DNA of 64,000 nucleotides from an uncultured Sphingomonas sp. (lineage in GTDB: Bacteria; Pseudomonadota; Alphaproteobacteria; Sphingomonadales; Sphingomonadaceae): contig NZ_CAJYTI010000027.1 in the NCBI RefSeq assembly GCF_913777625.1, positions 62,001-126,000 of the forward strand. The letters run 5' to 3'. Made by a program: the position numbers and the translations under genes. Shown here one piece after another: positions 43,725 through 52,377 of the stretch (positions within the stretch are counted from its first letter, which is position 1; every line of letters begins with the position of its first letter). A model generated the notes under the pieces. The model saw only the letters and a list, made by a program, of their open reading frames with translations, made no database searches and was not told the DNA's origin.

Positions 43725-44120
43725 ATGACCAATGCCGTAACCGCGATCCCGGCGGCCCCCGCCGCCGACGCAGAAGCCCATTTTGCCGCGCTCTTCCGCT
43801 TCGAGAGCGATTGCTGGGACACGCATGCCGCGCTCCAGCAGCCCGAGCCCGGGTTCGTCCTGCTCGACGTGCGCGGGCCCGAGCTGTTCGCCGCGGGCCA
43901 TGTGGCGGGCGCGATCAACCTGCCGCACGCGAAGATCATCGCCTCGAAGATGGCCGACTGGCCGGCCGAGACGCTGTTCGTCGTCTACTGCGCCGGCCCC
44001 CATTGCAACGGCGCGGCGCGGGCGGCGCTGCGGCTGGCACGGCTCGGGCGCCCGGTAAAGCTGATGGCGGGCGGGATCACGGGCTGGCTGGACGAGGGTT
44101 TCCCGCTGGCCCGCGCTTGA
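43725..44120 (+). CDS. Rhodanese-like protein
   Basis: A 131-residue single-domain rhodanese (sulfurtransferase). The domain strand FVLLDVRGPELFAAGHVAGA and the active-site loop YCAGPHCNGA, with catalytic Cys89 (and Cys94), are intact. The ATG at 43725 follows a strong AGGAGG site; an upstream in-frame ATG (43716) overlaps that site and is rejected. It would transfer sulfane sulfur, perhaps in cyanide or thiol stress. It is divergent from and probably regulated by the FtrA-like gene. Confidence 0.92.
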   Translation: MTNAVTAIPAAPAADAEAHFAALFRFESDCWDTHAALQQPEPGFVLLDVRGPELFAAGHVAGAINLPHAKIIASKMADWPAETLFVVYCAGPHCNGAARAALRLARLGRPVKLMAGGITGWLDEGFPLARA

Positions 44121-44121
44121 G

Positions 44122-44676
44122 CTAGGCCCCGAGCTGCAGCGCGCGCCGTGCCTCGTCGGTCACCGCATAGACGGCGTGGCGCTGCGCACCGCGATTCTCG
44201 TGATCGACGCGGTAGCCGCGATAATGGCGGCGAACCAGGCCGGCCCGCACCAGCTCCGACACCGCGCGGCTGACATTGGTGCGCCCCGAAAGGCGGATGC
44301 GGTGCTGCACCTCCGCATCGATCGCGCGCTCCGCCGCGTCGGGATCGAGCGGCAGCGTGCCGGCCTTTTCCAGATCGGCGCGGACCCGGGCAGCGAGGCC
44401 CAGCCGGCGCGGATCGCGGCGGGCGACGGGGGTGAGGGCCTCGCTCAGCCAGTCGCGCACCGGCAGGCGACGGCCGTTCGCTTCGATCCAGGGGCCGGCC
44501 CAGCCGCTGCGCGCGCTCGCTTGGGCGATCAGCTGGAGCACCATGAAGCTGTAGCGGGGCCGCTCGCAGGTTTCGCTCAGCCGGTCGAGCACCGCCGGCA
44601 GATCCAGCGGCGGGGCGGAGGAGGCCGCATCCGGCGCGGCTGGGGGAGCGGCGGCGAAGAGATCGTGCTGGAACAT
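44122..44676 (-). CDS. Conserved hypothetical protein, possible winged-helix
   Basis: A 184-residue protein I cannot assign to a named family. The alanine/proline-rich N-terminus is followed by helices, and the last ~60 residues (TNVSRAVSELVRAGLVRRHYRGYRVDH, then AVYAVTDEARRAL) read like a winged helix-turn-helix with a basic wing, so DNA binding is possible. It may be a regulator using the GGCACTT-type sites just upstream (44748-44809), but that is inference. Codon use matches the neighbours. It ends one base after the convergent rhodanese stop. Confidence 0.6.
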   Translation of the reverse strand: MFQHDLFAAAPPAAPDAASSAPPLDLPAVLDRLSETCERPRYSFMVLQLIAQASARSGWAGPWIEANGRRLPVRDWLSEALTPVARRDPRRLGLAARVRADLEKAGTLPLDPDAAERAIDAEVQHRIRLSGRTNVSRAVSELVRAGLVRRHYRGYRVDHENRGAQRHAVYAVTDEARRALQLGA

Positions 44677-44747
44677 AGCAGGAATCTAAGCACATCGCGA
44701 TTCGCCTGTGAATCCCTTGCGTGCACGCCGCCGCACTTGGACCAGCC

Positions 44748-44809
44748 ATGGCACTTTGCCGGTGGGGAAAACGAACGGCCGTGGCACTTCACCGCGGGTA
44801 AAGTGCCAT
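44748..44809. promoter_or_regulatory. Three GGCACTT half-sites, hairpin/operator cluster
   Basis: ATGGCACTTT at 44748-44757, TGGCACTT at 44782-44789, and the inverted AAAGTGCCAT at 44800-44809. The last two form an 8-bp stem with an 11-base loop, and the first and last are a perfect 10-base inverted pair. The two direct copies are 33 bases apart, about three helical turns. They sit in the divergent gap between the hypothetical gene (start 44676) and the PAP2 gene (start 44922), so they could be binding sites for one regulator. No other gene is seen in 44677-44921. Confidence 0.45.
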
Positions 44810-44921
44810 TCACGGCAGGTTCCGCAGTCGGGCTAGGCGCGGGGGCATCGGCGCGCTAGGATCGGGCACGGCGCGCGGGCAGAGGCAGGCGGGTCGCCCC
44901 TGCTAGTTCGATGAGCCGTAC

Positions 44922-45905
44922 TTGACCGATCAACGCCACTCCACCGCGCTTCCGACTTCCGCGTCGCTTCTGCCGCAACCTCCGGCCACGATCGATGCTG
45001 GGATCGGCTTCGCGGGCGGGCAGGTCCGGCTCGCCCTGATCGCCGCCGTCTCGGCCTGTGCCTTGCTGCTGTGGAGTGCCGGGCTCAGTATCGATCCCTT
45101 CGCGCATAGCAACATTCCCTATTATGGGGTGCTGGCGCTCGGGCCGCTGGTGCGGGGCTGGTGCCTGCGCGATCGCCGGCGCTGGAGCCTCGTGCTCGCC
45201 GATGTGGTGGAATATTATACGCTGTTCATGGCGCTGGCGCTGATCGGGGCGGTCAGCTCCTACCCGATCGCGGCGATGAGCCAGGGCTTCGCCGACGCGG
45301 GGCTGCAGCGGGTGGACGAGCTGCTGCAGTTCGATTGGCTCGCCTGGTATCGCACTGTCGCGGCGCACCGCTCGCTCCAGCTGCTCGGGGTGGCTGCCTA
45401 TCAGAGCATCTTCCTCACACCGGCGCTGCTGCTCGGCTGGTTCGCGCTGACCGGCCAGCGCCGCCAGGCCCATCGCTTCCTTGCCGCCTTCGCGATCGCG
45501 GCAGTGATGACGCTGGCGATCTACAGCCAGATGCCGGCGGTGGGGCCCTTCTCCTATCTGTGGCACGATCCGATCCCATACATGCCGGTCAGCGAGCTAT
45601 GGCAGCCGGACCTGATTCCCGCGCTCCGCGCTCACACCCTGACCGTGGTCGATCTGGGGCAGTTGCGCGGGCTGGTCTCGGCGCCGAGCTTCCACGCGGC
45701 CTCGGCGACGCTCTACATCGCCGGCGCGCAGAAATGCGGACCGCTGCGCTGGTGGCTCACGGCCCTTCCGTGCGCGATGCTCCTTTCAACCCCGGTAGAG
45801 GGCACGCATTACCTGATCGACCTGATCCTGGGGGCCGGCGTCGCGCTCGTCGCCTGGTTCCTGGCGACACGCCTCATCCGCTGGCGGGCCCGTACCGCCG
45901 GCTGA
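44922..45905 (+). CDS. PAP2-family membrane phosphatase/inositolphosphotransferase-like
   Basis: A 327-residue multi-spanning protein with about six to seven hydrophobic segments. The phosphatase motifs SAPSFHAASA (His, motif 2) and GTHYLIDLILGA (His/Asp, motif 3) identify the PAP2 superfamily; the length and layout resemble the PAP2_3/Aur1-like group that transfers phospho-head groups to lipids. The start is TTG at 44922 with no strong ribosome site, and no internal Met precedes the first membrane segment, so the N-terminus is uncertain. It could dephosphorylate lipid phosphates or modify sphingolipids, which sphingomonads make; the latter is inference. Confidence 0.8.
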   Translation: MTDQRHSTALPTSASLLPQPPATIDAGIGFAGGQVRLALIAAVSACALLLWSAGLSIDPFAHSNIPYYGVLALGPLVRGWCLRDRRRWSLVLADVVEYYTLFMALALIGAVSSYPIAAMSQGFADAGLQRVDELLQFDWLAWYRTVAAHRSLQLLGVAAYQSIFLTPALLLGWFALTGQRRQAHRFLAAFAIAAVMTLAIYSQMPAVGPFSYLWHDPIPYMPVSELWQPDLIPALRAHTLTVVDLGQLRGLVSAPSFHAASATLYIAGAQKCGPLRWWLTALPCAMLLSTPVEGTHYLIDLILGAGVALVAWFLATRLIRWRARTAG

Positions 45906-45907
45906 AC

Positions 45908-46261
45908 TCAGCTGGCCAGCGCACCTTCGACCGCGGCGCGCAGCGCGCTGGGCGAGCAGGGCTTGGAGCAGACCACCGCCTGCGGATAACGGCCGCGCAG
46001 CGAAGTTGCGTCGGCATGGCCCGAATGGAAGATGATCGGCACGCCCGCGTCGCGAAGGACATCGGCCGCTGGAAACACTTCGCCGTCGGTCAGCCGTACG
46101 TCGAGGATCGCGCAGCAGGGCAGGTGATGGGCCACCGCCTCGAGCGCCTCGGCGACGGACATATAGGGCCCATCCACCGCGAAGCCGGCTTCTTCCACCA
46201 CGTCCTGCACGTCCAGCGCCACGAACAGCTCATCCTCGATGAGCATCACCGTCTTCGTCAT
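45908..46261 (-). CDS. Single-domain response regulator
   Basis: A 117-residue receiver without output domain. Acidic residues IEDE (Glu9-Asp10), phospho-acceptor Asp54 (AILDVRLTDG), Ser/Thr in FHSGHAD and Lys in VCSKPCSP are present. The ATG at 46261 lies inside the 3' end of the hybrid kinase gene, overlapping it by 32 bases, so the two are co-expressed. HWE kinases often pair with such receivers, which act by protein contact or as phosphate sinks. It is the third gene of the LOV-kinase operon. Confidence 0.9.
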   Translation of the reverse strand: MTKTVMLIEDELFVALDVQDVVEEAGFAVDGPYMSVAEALEAVAHHLPCCAILDVRLTDGEVFPAADVLRDAGVPIIFHSGHADATSLRGRYPQAVVCSKPCSPSALRAAVEGALAS

Positions 46262-49200
46262 TCGCAAGCACTTTCGCAGGCAGATGTATCTGGATGGCGA
46301 AGGTGCGATCCTCCGCCGTGCGGGTTACCGAAACGCCCAGCTGGCGCGACGAGGTTTGTACCAGAATCGTGCCGAAGCCGGTGCCCGATTCCACCGAAAC
46401 GGGCCGGTCTCCCGTTTCCCGCCAGTCGAGGCGAACCCCGTCGGGCACCCGCCGCCACGCCACATCGAGTTCGCCCGATGCAGGTCCCAGCGCGCCATAT
46501 TTGACCGAGTTCGTCGCCCATTCGTGGAGCATCAACGCAAGCGGCGACAAACAGGTCCGATGAATCTTTACGCTAGGGCCATCAATCTGGATCGCCGCAT
46601 GGTCCCGATACGGCGCGAGCGTCGCCTCGACCAGTTCGGCAAGGTCGATCGACTGCAGTGCGCCCGCCGGCGAGGCGAGCGAATGGGCGCGGCCGAGTGC
46701 GGCGATCCGCTCGCGCATGTCGTTGGCGAAGCGGTGTACATCGTCATGGCTGCGGGCGCCGGCCGAGATCATGCCGCTGATGATCGCGAACAGGTTCTTC
46801 ACCCGGTGGTTCATCTCACGCAGCATCAGCTCGCGCGTTTCCGCTAACGCATATTCGGGCGTGACGTCGATCGACACGCCGACCAGCCGGCGCGGCTCTG
46901 CACCGTCGACCATCCGCCCGAAGGTCTTGATGCGGCGGACGTCGTCGCCTTCCAGAATGCGGTAGCTGATCTCCAGGTCGCCGCCCTCGGCGATCACGCG
47001 GGCGAGTTCGGCATCGAACCTCGGACGGTCGTCGGGATGCAGCCGCTCCAGCCGGGCCGCCGGATCGTTCGAGGCGATGTCCGCGCCGATGCCCAGGATT
47101 GCGCGGGCATGGTCATCGACCAGCGTCTCGCCCGTGTCGACGCGATACTCCCACACGGCGATGCCGCCTGCGCGGATCGCCATGTCGAGCCGTTCGCGCT
47201 CGGCCGCCAGTGCGCGCTCGAGCGACAGGGCATCCGTGATGTCGGTCAGCACCAGCGTCGCGCCGTCGGTGGTGCCGTTCTGCGCCCGGTAGGGCAGGGT
47301 ACGCATCGAGAGCGTGCGGCTGCCGTCCTGGGTGCTGACGCGCCGCTGGAGTGGGCCCTCGCCGGCGATCACCGCGCGTGCGTCGGCAAGATAGTCGGTA
47401 CCGGAAAGCCGGCTGGCGACGTCGGCGAGCGGCCGTCCGCGATCGCTCGCCTGGAGCGGGAACAGCGCCGTCGTCGCCTCGGTGAAGCTGCGGATGCGCA
47501 GATCGGCATCGAGCACCACCACCGCGAGGTCGGTCGATTCGAAGAAGTTGCGCAGGTCCGAATTGGCGACGGTCAGCTGGTCGACCTTGCTCTTCAGCTC
47601 GTCGTTGACGGTGGACAGCTCCTCGTTGGTCGACTGGAGCTCCTCGTTCATCGACATCATTTCTTCGTTGGAGCTCTTCAGCTCCTCGTTCGCCGTCTCC
47701 AGTTCCTCGACGGTGGTGCGAAGCCGGTGACGGGTGACGCGCAGCTCGTCTTCCAGCGCATCGAGATGATCGTCGCCGGCATCGAGTTCGGCGGCATCTT
47801 CGTCCAGCGCGGGGCGGAACGGCGCGGTTTCGCGGAACACGAACAGCAGCGTGCCGTCCGACAGCGGATCGCACACCACGTCGATCTGCTGGGTGCCATA
47901 TTCGGATTCGACCGCCACGTCGCGCGCGACCACCCGCTTGCGCTGGTCGCGCGCGGCGCGCAGCAGCGGTCCCAGCACGTTGCGCAGGCCCGGGCGCGCC
48001 AGACCGATCGCACTCGACCCGCCGGTGCGCGTTACCGGAAAGTCGAAATAGCGGCCGAGCCTGCCATAGGCGGCGATGATCACGCCTTCCTGGTCGAGCA
48101 CGAGACTGGCGGGCGCGTAGCGATCGATCAGGCGGCGGACCGCCGCGGTTTCCTCGGCACTGACCCGACCGGATTGGCGCGCATGGCGGTCCTCGCGGGG
48201 GCTGCGCCCGCGCGCGCTCCCCGGCAGGTCGATCGGATAGTTGGGCGCCCCCGGCGAACGCTGGAAGATTCGCGCCTGATGGTCGAGCGCGGGGAAGAGA
48301 TGATCGAACCGGCCGATGCTCTCCGACGGGCCGAGGAACAGATAGCCTTCGGGCCGGATCGCATAGTGGAGCAGCGGCATCACTGATTGCTGGAGGCGAT
48401 CGTCGAAATAGATCAGCAGGTTGCGGCACGAGACCAGGTCGATCCGCGAAAAAGGCGGATCCTTGACCAGGCTGTGGTTGGAAAAGCGGATCATGTCGCG
48501 GATCTGCGGCACGATCTGGAACCGCTCGGCATGCGGCAGCGTGTAGCGTTCGCGCATCGCCGGCGGCAGGTCGACCAGCGCGGAGGCGGGGTAGACGCCG
48601 TTGCGCGCGATCTGCAGCATCTGCTCGTCGATGTCGGTGGCGAAGATCTGCACGCCGGTCGCGGGCATGGCGAGCTTGCGTGCCGCCTCGGCGAACAGCA
48701 TCGCGATGCTGTAGGCTTCCTCGCCCGAGGAGCAGCCGGGGATCCAGACGCGGATATCCTCCTCGCCGGTCCAGCTGCGCATCAGCGGCTCCACCACTTG
48801 GGTGCGGAGGCGATCGAACAGATCGGCGTCGCGGAAGAAGCGCGTGACGTTGATCAGCAGGTCGCGGAACAGCGCCTCGCATTCGTCGGCGTCGGACTTG
48901 GCGCGGGCGAGATAGGCGCGGCCGCTCGTCATGCCGAGCACGTGCATCCGCCGTTCGATCCGGCGCACCAGCGTGGTGCGCTTGTAGCCGGAAAAATCGT
49001 GGCCTACCGCGGTCCGCAGCACCTTGCACAGCTCGTCGACATGGTCGGCGACCAGCGACGCTTCGTGCTGCTGCTCCCCGTCGACGCTGCGATGGAAGAA
49101 GGCGTGCAGGCAGTCGATCATCTCGCCCGGCGCCTTGACGAAGTCGACCAGGCCGGTGCCCACGGCCGAAAGCGGCATCCCGTCATAGCGCGCGCTTTCC

Positions 49201-49676
49201 GGGGTCTGGACGAGGCAGACGCCGCCATGTTCCTTCACCGCGCGCAGGCCGATCGTGCCGTCGGCGCCGGTGCCGGAGAGGATCACGCAGGCGGCATTGC
49301 CCTGCTGGTCGGCGGCGAGCGACAGGAAGAAATCGTCGATCGGGCGGCGCAGCCCGCGTGGCTGGGCGAAGTCGGTGAGCTCCAGCGTGCCGCCGCGGAT
49401 TGCCAGGCCGTGGCCCGGCGGGATGATATACACCGTGTCCGGTGCGATCTGTTCACCGCCTTCGCACTGGAGCACTTCCAGGCTGGTCTGGCGATCGAGC
49501 AGCTGCGCCAGCATGCTCTCATGGTTCGGATCGAGGTGCTGGACGATCACGAAGGCCATGCCGGTCGGTGCACGGGCGGCCGCCAGCATCTCGCGCAGCG
49601 CCTCCAGGCCGCCGGCGGAGGCACCGATGCCCACCACGGGCAAGGTGCTCGTCTTGGCGTCGAACGGCGCGTTCAC
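46230..49676 (-). CDS. CheB-CheR-PAS-HWE hybrid histidine kinase
   Basis: A 1148-residue cytoplasmic fusion. Residues 1-190 are a CheB-type methylesterase with Ser20 (GIGASAGG), His47 (QHLDPNH) and Asp139 (GTGADGT). Residues 210-480 are a CheR-type methyltransferase (HDFSGYKRTTLVRRIERR; SAM loop WIPGCSSGEEAYS). Residues ~640-720 form a coiled coil (ELETANEELKSSNEEM). Then one or two PAS domains precede an HWE kinase with His957 (LREMNHRVKNL), HEWATNSVKYG and the WxE signature in LDWRETG. Such hybrids couple sensory input to kinase output; no chemotaxis genes are nearby, so classical chemotaxis is unlikely. It overlaps the LOV gene by four bases and the response-regulator gene by 32. Confidence 0.93.
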   Translation of the reverse strand: MNAPFDAKTSTLPVVGIGASAGGLEALREMLAAARAPTGMAFVIVQHLDPNHESMLAQLLDRQTSLEVLQCEGGEQIAPDTVYIIPPGHGLAIRGGTLELTDFAQPRGLRRPIDDFFLSLAADQQGNAACVILSGTGADGTIGLRAVKEHGGVCLVQTPESARYDGMPLSAVGTGLVDFVKAPGEMIDCLHAFFHRSVDGEQQHEASLVADHVDELCKVLRTAVGHDFSGYKRTTLVRRIERRMHVLGMTSGRAYLARAKSDADECEALFRDLLINVTRFFRDADLFDRLRTQVVEPLMRSWTGEEDIRVWIPGCSSGEEAYSIAMLFAEAARKLAMPATGVQIFATDIDEQMLQIARNGVYPASALVDLPPAMRERYTLPHAERFQIVPQIRDMIRFSNHSLVKDPPFSRIDLVSCRNLLIYFDDRLQQSVMPLLHYAIRPEGYLFLGPSESIGRFDHLFPALDHQARIFQRSPGAPNYPIDLPGSARGRSPREDRHARQSGRVSAEETAAVRRLIDRYAPASLVLDQEGVIIAAYGRLGRYFDFPVTRTGGSSAIGLARPGLRNVLGPLLRAARDQRKRVVARDVAVESEYGTQQIDVVCDPLSDGTLLFVFRETAPFRPALDEDAAELDAGDDHLDALEDELRVTRHRLRTTVEELETANEELKSSNEEMMSMNEELQSTNEELSTVNDELKSKVDQLTVANSDLRNFFESTDLAVVVLDADLRIRSFTEATTALFPLQASDRGRPLADVASRLSGTDYLADARAVIAGEGPLQRRVSTQDGSRTLSMRTLPYRAQNGTTDGATLVLTDITDALSLERALAAERERLDMAIRAGGIAVWEYRVDTGETLVDDHARAILGIGADIASNDPAARLERLHPDDRPRFDAELARVIAEGGDLEISYRILEGDDVRRIKTFGRMVDGAEPRRLVGVSIDVTPEYALAETRELMLREMNHRVKNLFAIISGMISAGARSHDDVHRFANDMRERIAALGRAHSLASPAGALQSIDLAELVEATLAPYRDHAAIQIDGPSVKIHRTCLSPLALMLHEWATNSVKYGALGPASGELDVAWRRVPDGVRLDWRETGDRPVSVESGTGFGTILVQTSSRQLGVSVTRTAEDRTFAIQIHLPAKVLANDEDGDAHRG

Positions 49677-50230
49677 AGGAAGCTGCTCGAATCGAGATCG
49701 GCGAGCGTCATCTTCGCCTGGGCGATTGTCGCGGCGGTGTTGGCGATGGTGATCAGCGTGCCTTCCACCGCGATCCCGCTCTCGGCGACCACCGGCGCGA
49801 GCCGGGCGATCGTCTGCCCCAGTGCCGCGTCATAGTCCGCCAGCAGCTCGGGCTGGGTGCGGCTGACGTCGAACTGCGAGGCGAAGATATAGCGCACCTC
49901 GCCGGCGAGCGCGCGCAGCTTGGACATGTAGAGCAGGTTGACGAACGGCGTGCCGTCCTTGCGGAAGTTGACGATCGCGGTCCGCACGCTCGCCTGGGCA
50001 TCGTCGCCGAGAAAGGCATGAATGCGGGCCCGCGCTTTCTGATTGTCGCTGTCGCCTTGCAGGAAGCGGCAATTCTGGCCGACGATATCGCTCGTGGCGT
50101 AGCCGGTCAGATCGCGAAACCGCTTGTTGGTCAGCAGCAGCGGATGATCGCCAGACGCCTCGCCGAGCGACAGCGCGACGGGTGAGCTCTCGAAATAATC
50201 GCGGAGCGCGGGGGGGAGGTGCGGGGTCAT
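49673..50230 (-). CDS. LOV-domain blue-light receptor
   Basis: A 185-residue PAS protein with the flavin-binding LOV signature GQNCRFLQG. Cys54 is the residue that forms the photo-adduct with FMN. Supporting LOV residues are TNKRFRDLTGY (Asn), the Asn in PFVNLLYMSKL and Gln in FASQFDVS. The C-terminal ~60 residues are helical and may form the effector-contact helix, since no kinase or DNA-binding domain is present in the chain. The ATG at 50230 heads an operon, and its stop overlaps the hybrid kinase start (ATGA). It would sense blue light and pass the signal to the kinase (inference). Confidence 0.92.
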   Translation of the reverse strand: MTPHLPPALRDYFESSPVALSLGEASGDHPLLLTNKRFRDLTGYATSDIVGQNCRFLQGDSDNQKARARIHAFLGDDAQASVRTAIVNFRKDGTPFVNLLYMSKLRALAGEVRYIFASQFDVSRTQPELLADYDAALGQTIARLAPVVAESGIAVEGTLITIANTAATIAQAKMTLADLDSSSFL

Positions 50231-50258
50231 GTCTGCTTGGGCCTCGATAGGGAAGCAG

Positions 50259-50283
50259 AACGACCTGTCCCGTAAACTGATCC
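50259..50283 (-). promoter_or_regulatory. Near-consensus EcfG-type promoter for LOV operon
   Basis: On the leftward strand GGATC (50283-50279), 16 bases and CGTT (50262-50259) resemble the EcfG general-stress promoter (GGAAC, 16-17 bases, CGTT) with one mismatch in the -35. It ends 28 bases before the LOV start codon. This is a weak lead only, because the mismatch falls in a well-conserved position. The 50231-50365 gap holds no gene. Confidence 0.3.
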
Positions 50284-50365
50284 AAGATAGGCGCGGTTTG
50301 GCCGCGAAACAACCGACTTCGATCGGCGAGTAGACGCTAGCCGATTGATTTCGCGGGCGTTCCGA

Positions 50366-52261
50366 TCATCGGTGGAAGGCGGCGTCGCCCCAGGCCAGTG
50401 GCAGCCGCTCGTTCACTGCGCCCGGCGCGCGGGCGACCAGTTCGACGATCTTCACGCCGCGCACGTCCGCCGTGATCGGTCTGGCCGGCATGCCCCGGTG
50501 CATCGGTCCGCTGGTGGCCAGCAGGCGTCGGTCGCCATAGATGGCGAAGGTCACGCCGCCGGCGGCATCGGTCGCCGAATCGTCGACACCCACGGAAGCG
50601 GTGAGCTGGCGATAGCGGGCATTGCGCACCTCGAGCCGCGAATTGGCGAGCACGCCCAGCCCTGCGGTGAAATGGCGGCCCGCCACGGCGAGTTCCCGGC
50701 CATAGGGCGTGCTGTCCGCCTGCGCGCCGCCCCAGCCGCCATAGAGCGGCCGCTGCCCGGCGCCGCGCGTGCCGGTCCAGGCGACGACGGCGCGGTGGAT
50801 CGACGGATCGGCCATCGGCACGGTCACGCCGTCCACCGCCGGATTCACGCTGCCGGGGAGTTCGGACAGGTAGAAGCCGTCGGCGAGCACGCGGCTGCCC
50901 TGCACGCGGAACACCAGGGTTTCGTGCGGTGCGAGCGCGAACTTGCGCTCCTTGCGGAAGCTGGACCTGGCGCCCGTCCAGAGGTCGGTCAGCGCCACAT
51001 CCGCATCGTCGCGCAGCTTGATATGCTGGGCGGTGAGGATCGCCTCGGTCGGGGCGGCGGTGCGGTTGACCAGCGCGACTGCCTTGTCGCCGTCCGCCAG
51101 CGTCTTCACCAGGATCTGGAAATCGTCGCTGTCGAAGGCGAGCACGGCCTGGTTGCCGGCGGGGTCCTGATCGATCGCGATCAGCGCGGCGTTGCCGAAG
51201 ATGTCCATCAGCGACTGCGGCGTGGTGCGAAGGTCCGCGCCGATCAGCAGGGGTGCGGAGACCATTGCCCAGAGCGCGAAGTGCGAGCGCGCTTCGGTGA
51301 GGTGGTCGGCATCGAATTCGCCCTTGCCGATGAACAGCATGTCGGGATCGTTCCAGGAGCCGGGATGCGCGTAGAGCGGCCGCCGCGCGGCGGTGTCGAA
51401 ATTGGTGAGCAGCCGCGTCCAGTGCGGGGTGATGTCGTCGCTGGTGCGCGAGATGTTGCCGACGTCCTTGGCCCAGCTGCGCACATCGGCCGAGCCCCAG
51501 ATGCACAGCGACAGGAGATAGTCGCCGTCCGGATCGGCGCGGACCAATGCCGCCTTCACCTGGGTGAACATTGCCCGGACCGCCGGGATGTTCGAACGGT
51601 TGATGCTGTCCAGGTCGAGGATCGGCGCCAGCGCGCGATAGCGGCCGGCGCGGACCAGCGGGCTGTCCTCGCCATAGGCGCGCAGGCCGCAGCCGTCGAT
51701 CTTGACGTAATCGAAGCCCCATTCGCCGAAATAGAGCGCGATATCCTGGTCGATATGGCCGTAGAGGCCCACTTCGCGCTCGAGCACGCTGCCGCGCGGC
51801 AGGTTGGGCTCGTTGGGGCCATAGGCCTGGGCGCAGGTGTTGCGGCCGAGATCGGTGTAGATGCCGGCCTTCAGCCCCATTGCGTGAAGCCGATCGGTGA
51901 ACGGCTTGAACGAGGTTGCGCCGCCCGGCGTGGCGGCGGAGGGAAACTTGTCCGCCCGCACCAGCATGCGGCCGTCGGCGCGGCGATGGTCCCACCAGCC
52001 CTCGTCGAGATTGATGTAGCGATAGCCCTTGGCCGCGAGCCCGGTGTCGACGATCTTCTGCGCCGAGGCGAGCACCTTCTCCTCGTCGACATCGGTGGCG
52101 AAGGCGTTCCAGCTGTTCCAGCCCATCGGCGGGGTGGGCGCGCGGCCATCGGTGTTGGCCGACCATCGGCCGGTGGGGGCGAGCGGATCGCGCGGAGCGG
52201 CCTGCAGGCTCGCCGATGCCAGCAGCAGCGCCGCCATGCCTGCCAACGTCCTGATCGCCAT
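50366..52261 (-). CDS. GH27 alpha-galactosidase with C-terminal NPCBM-like domain
   Basis: A 631-residue exported hydrolase. Signal peptide MAIRTLAGMAALLLASASLQA, a GH27/melibiase (beta/alpha)8 barrel from TPPMGWNSWNAF, nucleophile Asp189 (YVKIDGCG), acid/base probably Asp276 in the RxxxD motif (ISRTSDD), and the conserved WNDPDML. After an all-beta domain (~400-480), the C-terminal ~150 residues resemble an NPCBM carbohydrate-binding module (GVDDSATDAAGG). It would release terminal alpha-galactose, or possibly alpha-N-acetylgalactosamine or arabinopyranose. The ATG at 52261 follows GGGAGCAGGG. It diverges from the halogenase gene. Confidence 0.92.
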   Translation of the reverse strand: MAIRTLAGMAALLLASASLQAAPRDPLAPTGRWSANTDGRAPTPPMGWNSWNAFATDVDEEKVLASAQKIVDTGLAAKGYRYINLDEGWWDHRRADGRMLVRADKFPSAATPGGATSFKPFTDRLHAMGLKAGIYTDLGRNTCAQAYGPNEPNLPRGSVLEREVGLYGHIDQDIALYFGEWGFDYVKIDGCGLRAYGEDSPLVRAGRYRALAPILDLDSINRSNIPAVRAMFTQVKAALVRADPDGDYLLSLCIWGSADVRSWAKDVGNISRTSDDITPHWTRLLTNFDTAARRPLYAHPGSWNDPDMLFIGKGEFDADHLTEARSHFALWAMVSAPLLIGADLRTTPQSLMDIFGNAALIAIDQDPAGNQAVLAFDSDDFQILVKTLADGDKAVALVNRTAAPTEAILTAQHIKLRDDADVALTDLWTGARSSFRKERKFALAPHETLVFRVQGSRVLADGFYLSELPGSVNPAVDGVTVPMADPSIHRAVVAWTGTRGAGQRPLYGGWGGAQADSTPYGRELAVAGRHFTAGLGVLANSRLEVRNARYRQLTASVGVDDSATDAAGGVTFAIYGDRRLLATSGPMHRGMPARPITADVRGVKIVELVARAPGAVNERLPLAWGDAAFHR

Positions 52262-52377
52262 GCACCCTGCTCCCGTTATTATTTGTCGGACTAACCGGGG
52301 TGGCGGGTGGGAGGCAACTGCTTTCGGTGACCCTACGACCATTGCCCCGGCCGCGCCGGCGCCGTAGCAAGGAGCCC

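Noticed and set aside
44748..44763. Sigma-54 promoter (TGGCAC start)
   Set aside because: TGGCAC is present but the required GC of the -12 element is missing at the right spacing, and the sequence occurs as a repeated half-site instead.
46230..49676. Classical chemotaxis operon
   Set aside because: CheB and CheR domains are present, but no CheA, CheW, MCP or flagellar genes are in the window, and the chain ends in an HWE kinase.
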